Positions 54,782-62,756 of a stretch of DNA of 64,000 nucleotides are shown in pieces. The translations under genes and the position numbers were made by a program. The DNA is from Lentisphaerae bacterium ADurb.Bin082 (lineage in GTDB: Bacteria > Verrucomicrobiota > Lentisphaeria > Oligosphaerales > Oligosphaeraceae): contig MWEG01000073.1 in NCBI GenBank assembly GCA_002070945.1, forward strand, positions 1 through 64,000, written 5' to 3'. How positions within the stretch are numbered: the first letter of the stretch is position 1; each line of letters opens with the position of its first letter. The notes under the pieces are model-generated. The model ran no database searches and was not told the DNA's origin. It saw only the letters and a list, made by a program, of their open reading frames with translations.

Positions 54782-55504
54782 CTAATAAGCTCCACGCCCC
54801 GTAAAGACAGCCGGGATGGTCTTCAACAAAATCTTGAAGTCCTGCCAGAACCCCTGGCTCATGATATATTCCTTGTCAAGCTGCACCTGCTCCTTGAAAG
54901 GAATGTCGCTACGCCCGGAAACCTGCCAAATGCACGTGATTCCCGGCAGCACGTGCAGACGCTTGCGGTCTTCAATCGTGTACAAGCTGACCTCCTCGGG
55001 AAGCGGCGGCCGCGGCCCAACCAGGCTCATGTCCCCAGCCAAAACATTGAAAAGCTGGGGCAGCTCATCAATGCTGTATTTGCGGATGAAACGGCCAATC
55101 CTCGTCACCCGAGGGTCAGAGTGCATCTTGAAAATCACCCCGTCGCTCGACTGGTTGGAAGCCTGCAAGCTTGCCTTCCGCTGGTCAGCATTTTCATACA
55201 TGGAACGAAATTTGTAGAAGTTGAAATGGTGACCGTCCTTGCCGACGCGTACCTGGCGGTAGATGATCCGGCCGCCGTCTTCCAGCACAATGAGAATGGC
55301 GACCGCAACCATCAGGGGCGACACAATCACCAGGGCGGCCAGAGACACCACGATGTCAAAGAAACGCTTGCAGACCTGCGCTCCCCGGACGGTCAATTTC
55401 CAGGCCAGGATTTTTCTGCTCAGGTGACGTCGCGTCCTCCGTCTATAGATGGAGGCGACGATCTGCCGGCGCTGTCTATCTTGGAGAAAATCAGACTTCT
55501 TCAT
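54782..55504 (-). CDS. Initiating polyprenyl-phosphate sugar-1-phosphate transferase (PglC/WcaJ family)
   Basis: 240 residues. A hydrophobic hairpin (about 49-73, FFDIVVSLAALVIVSPLMV), KFRSMYENAD, then SIDELPQLFNVLAGDMSLVG and PRPPLPEEV contain the Asp-Glu catalytic dyad and PRP motif. It transfers a sugar phosphate to undecaprenyl phosphate, starting synthesis of the repeat unit. This is the monotopic short form without the large N-terminal WcaJ extension. It is probably the entry enzyme of the polysaccharide made by this cluster. Confidence 0.92.
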   Translation of the reverse strand: MKKSDFLQDRQRRQIVASIYRRRTRRHLSRKILAWKLTVRGAQVCKRFFDIVVSLAALVIVSPLMVAVAILIVLEDGGRIIYRQVRVGKDGHHFNFYKFRSMYENADQRKASLQASNQSSDGVIFKMHSDPRVTRIGRFIRKYSIDELPQLFNVLAGDMSLVGPRPPLPEEVSLYTIEDRKRLHVLPGITCIWQVSGRSDIPFKEQVQLDKEYIMSQGFWQDFKILLKTIPAVFTGRGAY

Positions 55505-55531
55505 CGCTGACCCTGCCCGTGGCCGTTGGAC

Positions 55532-55858
55532 TCAATGAGCGGCTTCGCCGATGAACTGCTCCCGAAGTTCAGCCAGCTGCTGCAAAAGATGCTGCGCCTC
55601 GTCGCCGCCGCCCCTGAACAGCTTCTCCAGGTCCCGGGCAACCTCGTAAAACGGCTGTGCGCCAATATTGGCCGATGCGCCTTTCAGAGCATGCGCCGCT
55701 GCCGCCGCCCGCTGGCGGTCGCCAGCAGCGGCAGCAGCTTCAATGATCGCGCAATTCTCGTTGAGCGCCTCGCCGTACGCGACGATCAGCATGGCGATCG
55801 TCTCGGCGTCGTCGATTTCAAGGTTGGCGACAATATATTTTTCTATTTCTGCTTTCAT
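55532..55858 (-). CDS. HPt (histidine phosphotransfer) domain protein
   Basis: 108 residues from the ATG at 55858. The upstream extension overlaps the REC-phosphatase gene and has no domain. AAHALKGASANIGAQPFYEVA shows the phosphorylated His of an HPt helical bundle. It could pass phosphate from a hybrid kinase to the REC domain encoded just upstream on the same strand. No kinase for it lies in the window. Confidence 0.8.
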   Translation of the reverse strand: MKAEIEKYIVANLEIDDAETIAMLIVAYGEALNENCAIIEAAAAAGDRQRAAAAAHALKGASANIGAQPFYEVARDLEKLFRGGGDEAQHLLQQLAELREQFIGEAAH

Positions 55859-55901
55859 CTGCACTTTCAAATGTTGGTTTCCCCTCAGGCTCCAGCCGCC
55901 G

Positions 55902-57563
55902 TCACGACGCCCAGGGCTTTTCCGCCTTGATGACAAATTCCGTCTGATTGAGGCCCTTGAAATGCTTGCGCATGATGCTGGTTGCTATCGTCCTGATGAT
56001 CGCCAGGCCGCGGCCTGAGCTGGTCAACGTCCGATTGCACTGCTCCAGGACTTCCGCAGCGTTCTCTGGTATGTTCAGCTTTTCCTCCACCGCCCTGGAC
56101 CGTCGATCAAGGATCGTCGCCAGGACCATCTCGGGGGGTTCGATCTTGACCACGACTAGGATGCCTGACTGCACGCTGGCGTGAGTTTCTCCATCATGCT
56201 CCACCACGTTGTTCAAAAATTCGCTCAGCAAAAGCTCGACCCGCGTCGTCAGCTCGTCATCTCCGGTCCGCTCTTGCACGAACACGCCGAATTGCTCGAC
56301 GCATCGGCTGACCTCGACCGTGCTTAGGTTGATCAGCCTAAGCATGACTGCCGGCGGTTCGCCGTCGCCCGTGCTTGGCGACAGTATGCATTCTGGATTC
56401 TTGCGCACTTCTGCGACGCAGACGTCGTCCTTGGGAAAGCTGTAGCCGATCTGCTCCAGGGCGCTGCACAGGAGAAACGGCGTGGGAATCACGTTAGTCT
56501 GTTCGGTGAAAGCGCCCAGAAGATCCAGCATGACCTGCTTGTCCACCGCCTCTTCGGCTTCATTCTGCAAGTCGGTCAAGCCGTCCGTGTACAGAATGAA
56601 AACATCATCGTCATCAAAATCGCATTCGACATTGTCTTCGGCCAAATACGTTTTTTTGGGGAACCACCCGATTGGGAAGCCGCCTCGGCCTTGGGCATCG
56701 ACTTCGAAAGCCCGCCCCTCCCTCCGGGAGCAACGAATAATGCCGGGATGGCCGGCGTTCTGGAAAACAAGATGGTTTCGGCGAAAATCGAAAATGGCCA
56801 CCAGGCAAGTCATGTGATTTTCGCCGCGCAGGTTATTGTTGAAAAACACGCCCAGCCGGTTCAGGACCTCATGCGGCTCCAAAGCCTGGGACGACGACGA
56901 ATTGTGCTGCACCTTCAGGTACGACTGAATGGCGCTCATGTACAACGCGGCCTGCACCCCATGGCCGACGATGTCGCCGAGGAACACCAAGTGGCGTCCA
57001 TCCTCTAGGGCGATAATGTCAAAGACGTCGCCTGAGACCCGGAAGCACGGCTCGTGCAAATACGTCGACAACAGGTCGCCGTTGAGCGAACACCACGGGG
57101 GCAGCAAGACGCGCTGAACCTCGCGGGCCAGCCCCAGCTCAAAGTCGAGATGGCGATAGAACTTGGCTGCTTCCTGCTCCTCCCGGTAGAAGGTCACAGC
57201 ATGCTCGATCTTGTCCTTTAACTGCTGTTTCTTGAAGGTCTTGTTCAGATAGTAGGAATAGCGGTCGTCAGCAATCCGGCTGATCAAGCGGCTGTCAATG
57301 TCATCCATCAGCGACGTCAAAAAAATGATCGGCAGCTTAGGATTCACGTCGCGAATCAGCTTGCGCAGCTCAAATCCGTCAATCGCACCAAGCATGATGT
57401 CAAGAAGAATAACGTCAAACGGACGCTTCTTGATTTCCTCCAGGGCATCCAGCGCGTTGTCACAGGTGACCAACGTGCAATTCTCGTCCTTCAGGCAAGA
57501 CTGCAACAGAACCAGGGTGAATTTCTCGTCGTCAACCGCGAGTATTTGATAGGTTGGAACCAC
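55902..57563 (-). CDS. Response regulator with PP2C (SpoIIE-type) phosphatase and HATPase domain
   Basis: About 553 residues. The GTG at 57563 has GGAGA eight bases upstream and is preferred over a TTG at 57602 with no RBS. A REC domain (about 1-120) has LAVDDEKF and VILLDIMLG. A coiled-coil linker leads to an RsbU/SpoIIE-type PP2C phosphatase (about 165-380: VSGDVFDIIALEDGRHLVF; FILYTDGLTDL), then an RsbW-like HATPase (LLSEFLNNVVEHDGE; SGRGLAIIRTI). Combined phosphatase and anti-sigma-like kinase activity is a partner-switching layout. The STAS protein at 59331 is a likely target. Confidence 0.87.
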   Translation of the reverse strand: MVPTYQILAVDDEKFTLVLLQSCLKDENCTLVTCDNALDALEEIKKRPFDVILLDIMLGAIDGFELRKLIRDVNPKLPIIFLTSLMDDIDSRLISRIADDRYSYYLNKTFKKQQLKDKIEHAVTFYREEQEAAKFYRHLDFELGLAREVQRVLLPPWCSLNGDLLSTYLHEPCFRVSGDVFDIIALEDGRHLVFLGDIVGHGVQAALYMSAIQSYLKVQHNSSSSQALEPHEVLNRLGVFFNNNLRGENHMTCLVAIFDFRRNHLVFQNAGHPGIIRCSRREGRAFEVDAQGRGGFPIGWFPKKTYLAEDNVECDFDDDDVFILYTDGLTDLQNEAEEAVDKQVMLDLLGAFTEQTNVIPTPFLLCSALEQIGYSFPKDDVCVAEVRKNPECILSPSTGDGEPPAVMLRLINLSTVEVSRCVEQFGVFVQERTGDDELTTRVELLLSEFLNNVVEHDGETHASVQSGILVVVKIEPPEMVLATILDRRSRAVEEKLNIPENAAEVLEQCNRTLTSSGRGLAIIRTIATSIMRKHFKGLNQTEFVIKAEKPWAS

Positions 57564-57602
57564 AGGTGCCGTCTCCAGGGGCTCGACCGTTGCCAGTATC
57601 AA

Positions 57603-58056
57603 CGTTTTTTATCTGCATAAAATAATCCATTTCCAACGATAGTCAACCAAAAGGTTGCGATTTTTCTTAACAAAGTTGCATTTTTTTCGCCGTAGGCGTA
57701 TACATGTTAATAAAAAGCAGCCAAAAAATATAGTTTAGTTTCGCCACGGCCAGGAAAGAGCCGCAGACCTTTCCTCATCCTCGCGCTCCCCTGTCTGTCC
57801 CTTGTTGCTCCAAAGCCGCACGGCTCCAATGGCATAACTGCACTGCTGCTTCGTCATCGCTGCAAAAACGCCCCAGCAGGGAGAAAATTTCAAAAAATGC
57901 ATTACATTGACAGGCTAAAATCACGTCCAGACGTCTCCCTGACAACGCCAGCCCCTGCTTGAGGCCATACCGAATAATGCCCCGTCCTGTATTTTCCCGC
58001 ATTGGCTGACCTCTGCCAGGCTCTTCTCACCGCTAAAACAAGACGATGCAGCTTTC
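57603..58056. other. Intergenic region; one doubtful small ORF
   Basis: AT-rich stretch (57600-57740) that must carry the promoter of the REC-phosphatase gene, then a possible small minus-strand ORF. No terminator or repeat of note. Confidence 0.35.
57775..58002 (-). CDS. Possible small protein (75 aa), unknown
   Basis: 75-residue ORF, ATG with an AGAGG-like box eight bases upstream. The middle is Cys-containing (LACQCNAFFEIF) and a Glu/Ala-rich helix (SDDEAAVQLCHW) follows. No family seen. It fills a gap but could be spurious in GC-rich DNA. Confidence 0.3.
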   Translation of the reverse strand: MRENTGRGIIRYGLKQGLALSGRRLDVILACQCNAFFEIFSLLGRFCSDDEAAVQLCHWSRAALEQQGTDRGARG

Positions 58057-59229
58057 ATGGGCAATCCACTTCAAATCTTCCTGTTCATGGACGCCCTCGG
58101 TTGGCAAGTCGCGGAAAAACACGCCTTTTTATCCGATTTGCTGCCCTATCGCCAGGCCGTTGACATGCAGTTCGGCTATTCATGCACAGCCCTGCCAACG
58201 ATTCTGACTGGACAGCGCCCAGACGTGCATCGCCACCTGAGCTTCTTTTATCATGACCCCGAACATTCCCCCTTCGGGCTGTTCAGCTATCTTAATCTCG
58301 TGCTGAAGCCAAAGTCCTTCTGGCAGCGCGGCCGCGTCAGACACCACCTGTCCCGCCTGACGCAGGCCATGCTTGGCTACACCGGCTACTTTCAACTGTA
58401 CAGCGTCCCGTTCGACCGCCTGCCCTTTTTCAACTACTGCGAAAAGCGCGACATCTTTGCCCCCGGCGGCCTGGCGCCAGTGCCCAACCTGCATGACGTC
58501 CTGCTCGCCTCTGGCCTGAACTTCCATCTGTCCGATTGGAGGCAGCCCGAAGCAGCCAACTTGGCCGCCGCGCGCGCCCAGGCGGCTGCTCCAAACATGC
58601 GCTTCCTCTTCATCTATACCGCCAACCTGGACGGGCTGCTCCACCAGCACATCAACCATGATGACGTCATCCGCCGCCAGCTGGACGCCTACAGCGACGA
58701 ATGCCGCGCCCTCCTCAGCATCGCCCAGGAGCATCACGACCCGGTCTGCCTGACAATCATCTCCGACCACGGCATGACCCCCCTGCGCGGCACGGTCGAC
58801 CTCCAGGCAGACATTGACAAGCTCAAGCTCCGCTTCGGCGTCGACTACAGCGCCTGCTATGATTCCACCATGGCCCGATTCTGGTTCCTCAATCCCGCCG
58901 TCCGCCCTGCCATCATCGACGCCTTGACCCCGGCGCCTGGACGCTGGCTCAGCCAGGAGGACATGCGCCGCTATGGCATCGCCTTCCCAGACCACCAGTT
59001 CGGCGAAGCCTTTTTCCTGCTTGACAACGGCTTCCAGATCATACCTTCTGACATGGGCCTGAAACCCCTGCCTGGAATGCACGGCTACGCCCCCGAAGAA
59101 GCAGAGTCGCAAGCCGCCATCCTCAGCACCCACCCCTTCGATGACTGCCCCGTCCTCGCGGTAGAGGACCTCTTCACACTGATGGTGAAACGCATTGAGA
59201 AGCTGAAAAAACACGCCCGCCATTCTTGA
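58057..59229 (+). CDS. Alkaline-phosphatase-superfamily protein (phosphodiesterase/nucleotide pyrophosphatase-like)
   Basis: 390 residues, no signal peptide. LFMDALGW near the start supplies the first metal Asp. FGYSCTALPTILTG carries the likely Thr nucleophile, and LTIISDHGMTPL and GMHGYAP carry the metal His and Asp residues. These mark the type I phosphodiesterase/sulfatase-like fold. It may cleave a phosphodiester or phosphoglycerol-type group, possibly linked to surface polysaccharide. It lies between the REC-phosphatase and STAS genes. The substrate is not known. Confidence 0.75.
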   Translation: MGNPLQIFLFMDALGWQVAEKHAFLSDLLPYRQAVDMQFGYSCTALPTILTGQRPDVHRHLSFFYHDPEHSPFGLFSYLNLVLKPKSFWQRGRVRHHLSRLTQAMLGYTGYFQLYSVPFDRLPFFNYCEKRDIFAPGGLAPVPNLHDVLLASGLNFHLSDWRQPEAANLAAARAQAAAPNMRFLFIYTANLDGLLHQHINHDDVIRRQLDAYSDECRALLSIAQEHHDPVCLTIISDHGMTPLRGTVDLQADIDKLKLRFGVDYSACYDSTMARFWFLNPAVRPAIIDALTPAPGRWLSQEDMRRYGIAFPDHQFGEAFFLLDNGFQIIPSDMGLKPLPGMHGYAPEEAESQAAILSTHPFDDCPVLAVEDLFTLMVKRIEKLKKHARHS

Positions 59230-59330
59230 CTTTCATCCTTTCGCAATGGATAGTAATGACTTAACCGATTGATGGCACGGCAGAAGCCTGCCGCCTACGT
59301 TGACAGGACGCCTATGAGGAGACTTAATTT

Positions 59331-59666
59331 ATGGATCTGCAACTGAAAAAAGTCAACAACGTGCCGGTCGTGGAAGTCACAGGCCGCCTGACCGCCGACT
59401 GCGCAGACCGGTACAAGCAAACCCTGACCGATGTCATCGCCGAAAACAACCGCATCGTCATCGACTTGGAAAAACTCGAATACATCGACAGCACCGGCCT
59501 AGGCGCCATGGTGTTCATCCTGCAACGCAACTTCGACAATGGCGGCGACATCAAAATCGCCAAGTTGCAGGGCAAGGCCAGAATCGTCTTCGACATCACC
59601 AAGGCATACAAAATCTTCGACATCTTCGACACCGTCGAAGAAGCCGTCGCGGCTTTGCAAAAATAG
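59331..59666 (+). CDS. STAS-domain anti-sigma factor antagonist
   Basis: 111 residues. The STAS fold is clear, with IDLEKLEYIDSTGLGAMVF carrying the phosphorylatable Ser in the DSTGL motif. GAGGAG nine bases before the ATG supports the start. In partner switching the unphosphorylated form binds an RsbW-type kinase; the HATPase domain at 55902-57563 is a natural partner. It is followed after 33 bases by a GT2 glycosyltransferase. Confidence 0.9.
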   Translation: MDLQLKKVNNVPVVEVTGRLTADCADRYKQTLTDVIAENNRIVIDLEKLEYIDSTGLGAMVFILQRNFDNGGDIKIAKLQGKARIVFDITKAYKIFDIFDTVEEAVAALQK

Positions 59667-59699
59667 TCGCCCGGCCCCTCCCGGGAGGACTAGCTACCA

Positions 59700-60560
59700 A
59701 TGCCCGCGCTCTCGATAGTCATCAGATCACACAATGACCGGATTTTCATCGAGCGGATCTTGGACGGACTGCGTCGGCAGACGCGAACCGACTTCGAGGT
59801 CATCTTCTGCGACGACAACTCAACCGACGGCACAGCCGAAGTCATCGCCAAATGGCCTGACGCGCTCCAGCTCCCGCCCGAGGAAGGCGGCTACGTCCCA
59901 GGCAAAGTCCTTAACCGCGCAGTTCGCGCCGCGCGCGGCGACATCGTGGTCTTTAACAATGCCGACGCCATCATCACCCATGACCAGTGGCTGGCAAACC
60001 TGACCCGACCTTTCGACGACCCAGCCGTCGCCGCCACCTTTGCCCGCCAAGACCCGCGCCCAGACGCCTGGCCCATGGTGCAACGAGACCATGCCCGAGC
60101 TTTCGGCGACGGGTGCATCGCAGCTGGCTGGAGGCACTTCTTTTCCCTTGCCAGCGCCGCTGCACGACGGCACCTTCTTCTTGAACAACCTTTCGACGAA
60201 CGCCTGCAATACTCCGAAGACATCGAATGGAGCTGGCGCCTGAAGCACCAGGGCTGGAAAATGTTCTATGCCCCAGATGCAGTCGTCGAGCATTCACACA
60301 ACTACGAGCCAGCCGCGCTCTGGAAACGCTTCTATAATGAAGGCCTCGCCGATGCGCACATTTTTTGCGATTCGCCTAACCTCCTGCGCGCATCCCGCCG
60401 CTGGCTGGCTGAAACCGCCCGCGATTACGCCTTTTGCCTACGACAAGGAAGCTGGGGAGGCCTGCTGTCAGCGCCAGCATACCGATTCCGCCAAAAATTC
60501 GCCCACTACTGCGGCCTGCGCGACTTTGCCCAGGGAAAAGCGGCGGCCAGACGCGGATGA
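59700..60560 (+). CDS. Glycosyltransferase family 2
   Basis: 286 residues. The GT-A fold shows LSIVIRSHNDRIFIERIL, the IFCDDNSTDGT motif and, in place of DxD, VVFNNADAIIT. A catalytic-type acid pair (SEDIEWSWRL) and WKMFYAPDAVVEHSHN follow. It adds a sugar to a surface glycan. GGGAGGA precedes the ATG. It is encoded close to the STAS gene, possibly co-transcribed. Confidence 0.87.
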   Translation: MPALSIVIRSHNDRIFIERILDGLRRQTRTDFEVIFCDDNSTDGTAEVIAKWPDALQLPPEEGGYVPGKVLNRAVRAARGDIVVFNNADAIITHDQWLANLTRPFDDPAVAATFARQDPRPDAWPMVQRDHARAFGDGCIAAGWRHFFSLASAAARRHLLLEQPFDERLQYSEDIEWSWRLKHQGWKMFYAPDAVVEHSHNYEPAALWKRFYNEGLADAHIFCDSPNLLRASRRWLAETARDYAFCLRQGSWGGLLSAPAYRFRQKFAHYCGLRDFAQGKAAARRG

Positions 60561-60665
60561 AGCCAACGCTAAGAATAATTAAGCGCCTATATTGCAAAAA
60601 GATATGACCAGCATCGCCATATACCCGCGCCGCCCAAAAGCCTGTAGAAAACACGTACCTTCGCT

Positions 60666-60845
60666 CTCCTGTCCATTAAAGTCCACTTCAGTCCACGTCC
60701 ACTCTCCACGAATGTCCACTTCTGTCCATCGTCCATCGTCTACTAATGTCCATCAAAGTCCACTAACGTCCATTGTCCACCGTCCACCAAAGCGCCTTGC
60801 CCAGAGCGCTTGGCACCGCAGCTTGCCGGAACTCCAAGTATCAAT
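60666..60845. repeat. Dispersed GTCCA-rich repeat element, copy 2
   Basis: Irregular GTCCATTAAAGTCCACTTCA-like units (about 60670-60790), then AAAGCGCCTTGCCCAGAGCGC and CTTGCCGGAACTCCAAGTAT. Same order as the element at 4160-4325, which lies after thiI. It is an intergenic spacer upstream of the nusA leader. Confidence 0.75.
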
Positions 60846-60889
60846 GTTAAACCGATTGCCTGGTTCTTGACATTTTTGCGTACGTCGAC

Positions 60890-60917
60890 TTGTTTTAGCT
60901 GGCAACGGTTTTATATT
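60890..60917 (+). promoter_or_regulatory. Possible nusA leader promoter
   Basis: TTGTTT (60890-60895), 16-base spacer, TATATT (60912-60917). A TTGACA at 60867 is present but lacks a good -10 at the right distance. The implied leader begins near 60924. Confidence 0.35.
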
Positions 60918-61019
60918 GAATGGACGCAACCTAACAAAGCGCACGGTGTAGGCCAAACCGCCCCCCGCGGTAGGGAAAAACACCCAAGGGAGAGTCGAGT
61001 CAGCTTGTTTTCACGAGAC

Positions 61020-61058
61020 ACTTCCCCCGCTGGTAACACAGTGCGAGGGAAGTTTTTT
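61020..61058 (+). terminator. Factor-independent terminator in the nusA leader (attenuator candidate)
   Basis: ACTTCCC with CGC and GCG inner pairs and GGGAAGT, followed by six Ts (61053-61058). It is 74 bases before the nusA ATG and about 135 bases after the likely transcription start, so it would stop transcription of nusA-infB unless overcome. Confidence 0.6.
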
Positions 61059-61131
61059 GTATCCATGAGGAATTAAGCCTGCACCAGCCGAGAAGGCGCA
61101 TGCCGATTTTCCAGAGCGAGGTGATATCATT

Positions 61132-62592
61132 ATGAAAAACGACAATAGCGATCTGCTCAATACCCTGGATGATCTCTGCCGTACACGCAGCATTGACCGT
61201 GAAACCTTGCTTGTGCTGATCGAAGAATCGCTCCTCTCCGCAGCCCGCAAGGCCATGAGCAAAACCCGGGACGTGACCGTCCATATCGACCGGAAGACCG
61301 GGGCCATCAAATGCTGGGCCAAGCTCTTCGTCGTCAACGTGGTCGAAAACCCCGAAGAGGAAATTTCCCTGGACGACGTCCGCAACGGCTGCCCAAAACG
61401 CAAAGGCAGCCAACGCGCCGGCTGCGTCTGCGGCCGCCGCACATGTCCCAAAGCTCCGGCTGCCAAGGACGCCAAGTCCGGGAAGACGACGGCTCAAGCC
61501 CTGAAGGCCGACGACGCCAAGCATGCCAGCGATGACGACAAACGCTGCCCCGTGGAAGAAAGATACTGCGAAGCACAACCCGGCGATGAAATCAGCTGGG
61601 AAGTGACCCCTAAAGACTTTGGACGCATCGCAGCCCAGAACGCCAAGCAAGTCATCATGCAGCGCCTGCGCCAAGTCGAAAAATACAACATCTGCGAAAT
61701 GTTCCAAGAACAGCTCAACCAACTGGTCACCGGCATTGTCAAACGCGTTGACTACGGCGAAGTCCTGGTCAGCTTCAGCGCGCCGGACGGCTCCGGCAAC
61801 ATGGCCGAAGGCGCCATCCGCCGCGAAGACCGCATCCCAGGCGAAGAATACGACGAGGGCGACATGATCACCGCCCTGTTGACGGAAATCAACGCTGACA
61901 AGCCAGGCCCAAGCCTGTATGTGTCACGCTCACACCCTGACCTGGTCACCCGCCTCTTCGAACGCGAAGTGTCGGAAATCGCGGAAAAACTGGTGGAAAT
62001 CAAAGCCGTCGCCAGAGAGCCGGGCTTCCGCAGCAAAATCGCGGTGGCCTCCACTGAGCAACGGGTTGACCCGGTCGGCGCCTGCGTCGGCCAGCGCGGA
62101 ATCAGGGTGCGCACCGTCGTGCGCGAACTCGGCGGAGAAAAAGTCGACATCATCCTGTGGGACCCCGATGTGGCGACGTTTGTGGCCAATGCCCTCAAGC
62201 CGGCCCGCCTCAGCAAGATTGACATTGACGAAGAACGCCACACCGTCCGCGTCGAGGTCCCCGAAGACCAACTGTCGCTGTCCATCGGCAAAAAAGGCCA
62301 GAACGCCCGGCTGGCATCCAAGCTGACCGGCTGGCGGATTGACATCCAACCTGCCGCCACGCCGGAAGACGACAGGCAGGAGGATTTCGAGGAGCGCGTC
62401 CGCCGGGCCATTGAAGCCATGGCTAAGATCGAAGACATCGGCCCGGAAGCGGCCAAGATTCTGGTCCAGTCCGGCATCAACAGCCTGGAGGGAATCATCG
62501 CGGCGGAAGCGGCCAGCATCTCCGCCTTGCCCGGCATGGACGCCGAACGCGCGGCGGCCATCATCGCCGCCGCCCGCGCCGCCTTGGGCTGA
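61132..62592 (+). CDS. nusA: Transcription termination/antitermination factor NusA with Cys-rich insertion
   Basis: 486 residues. N-terminal domain (1-85, 150-175: VTPKDFGRIAAQNAKQVIMQ), S1 domain (about 185-255: VTGIVKRVDYGEVLVSFSA), two KH domains (VGACVGQRGIRVRTVV; SLSIGKKGQNARLASKL), and a C-terminal helix-hairpin repeat (IEDIGPEAAKILVQSGI). It binds RNA polymerase. About 60 residues (86-149), with six Cys (87, 98, 100, 105, 139, 146), are inserted in the N-terminal domain, replacing the short linker before the GDEI.WEVTP segment. There is no rimP upstream. infB follows as usual. GAGGTG precedes the ATG. Confidence 0.9.
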   Translation: MKNDNSDLLNTLDDLCRTRSIDRETLLVLIEESLLSAARKAMSKTRDVTVHIDRKTGAIKCWAKLFVVNVVENPEEEISLDDVRNGCPKRKGSQRAGCVCGRRTCPKAPAAKDAKSGKTTAQALKADDAKHASDDDKRCPVEERYCEAQPGDEISWEVTPKDFGRIAAQNAKQVIMQRLRQVEKYNICEMFQEQLNQLVTGIVKRVDYGEVLVSFSAPDGSGNMAEGAIRREDRIPGEEYDEGDMITALLTEINADKPGPSLYVSRSHPDLVTRLFEREVSEIAEKLVEIKAVAREPGFRSKIAVASTEQRVDPVGACVGQRGIRVRTVVRELGGEKVDIILWDPDVATFVANALKPARLSKIDIDEERHTVRVEVPEDQLSLSIGKKGQNARLASKLTGWRIDIQPAATPEDDRQEDFEERVRRAIEAMAKIEDIGPEAAKILVQSGINSLEGIIAAEAASISALPGMDAERAAAIIAAARAALG

Positions 62593-62756
62593 CAAGGCGA
62601 CGCTCACCCCCAAGCCACCGTCCAACCGCCCGTCAGCCTTGCATTCATCATGATTGAAGCTGACCTTGACATACTCCGCTTTCAGACCAGGTTTACCTTG
62701 ACACTGGAAGCTTGAAACCGCACGCCGAAAGCGTTCAATTCGGAGGCCTGACATCC

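Noticed and set aside
60867-60895. TTGACA at 60867 as a strong nusA promoter
   Set aside because: No -10 box at 16-18 bases; the TTGTTT/TATATT pair 23 bases further on fits better.
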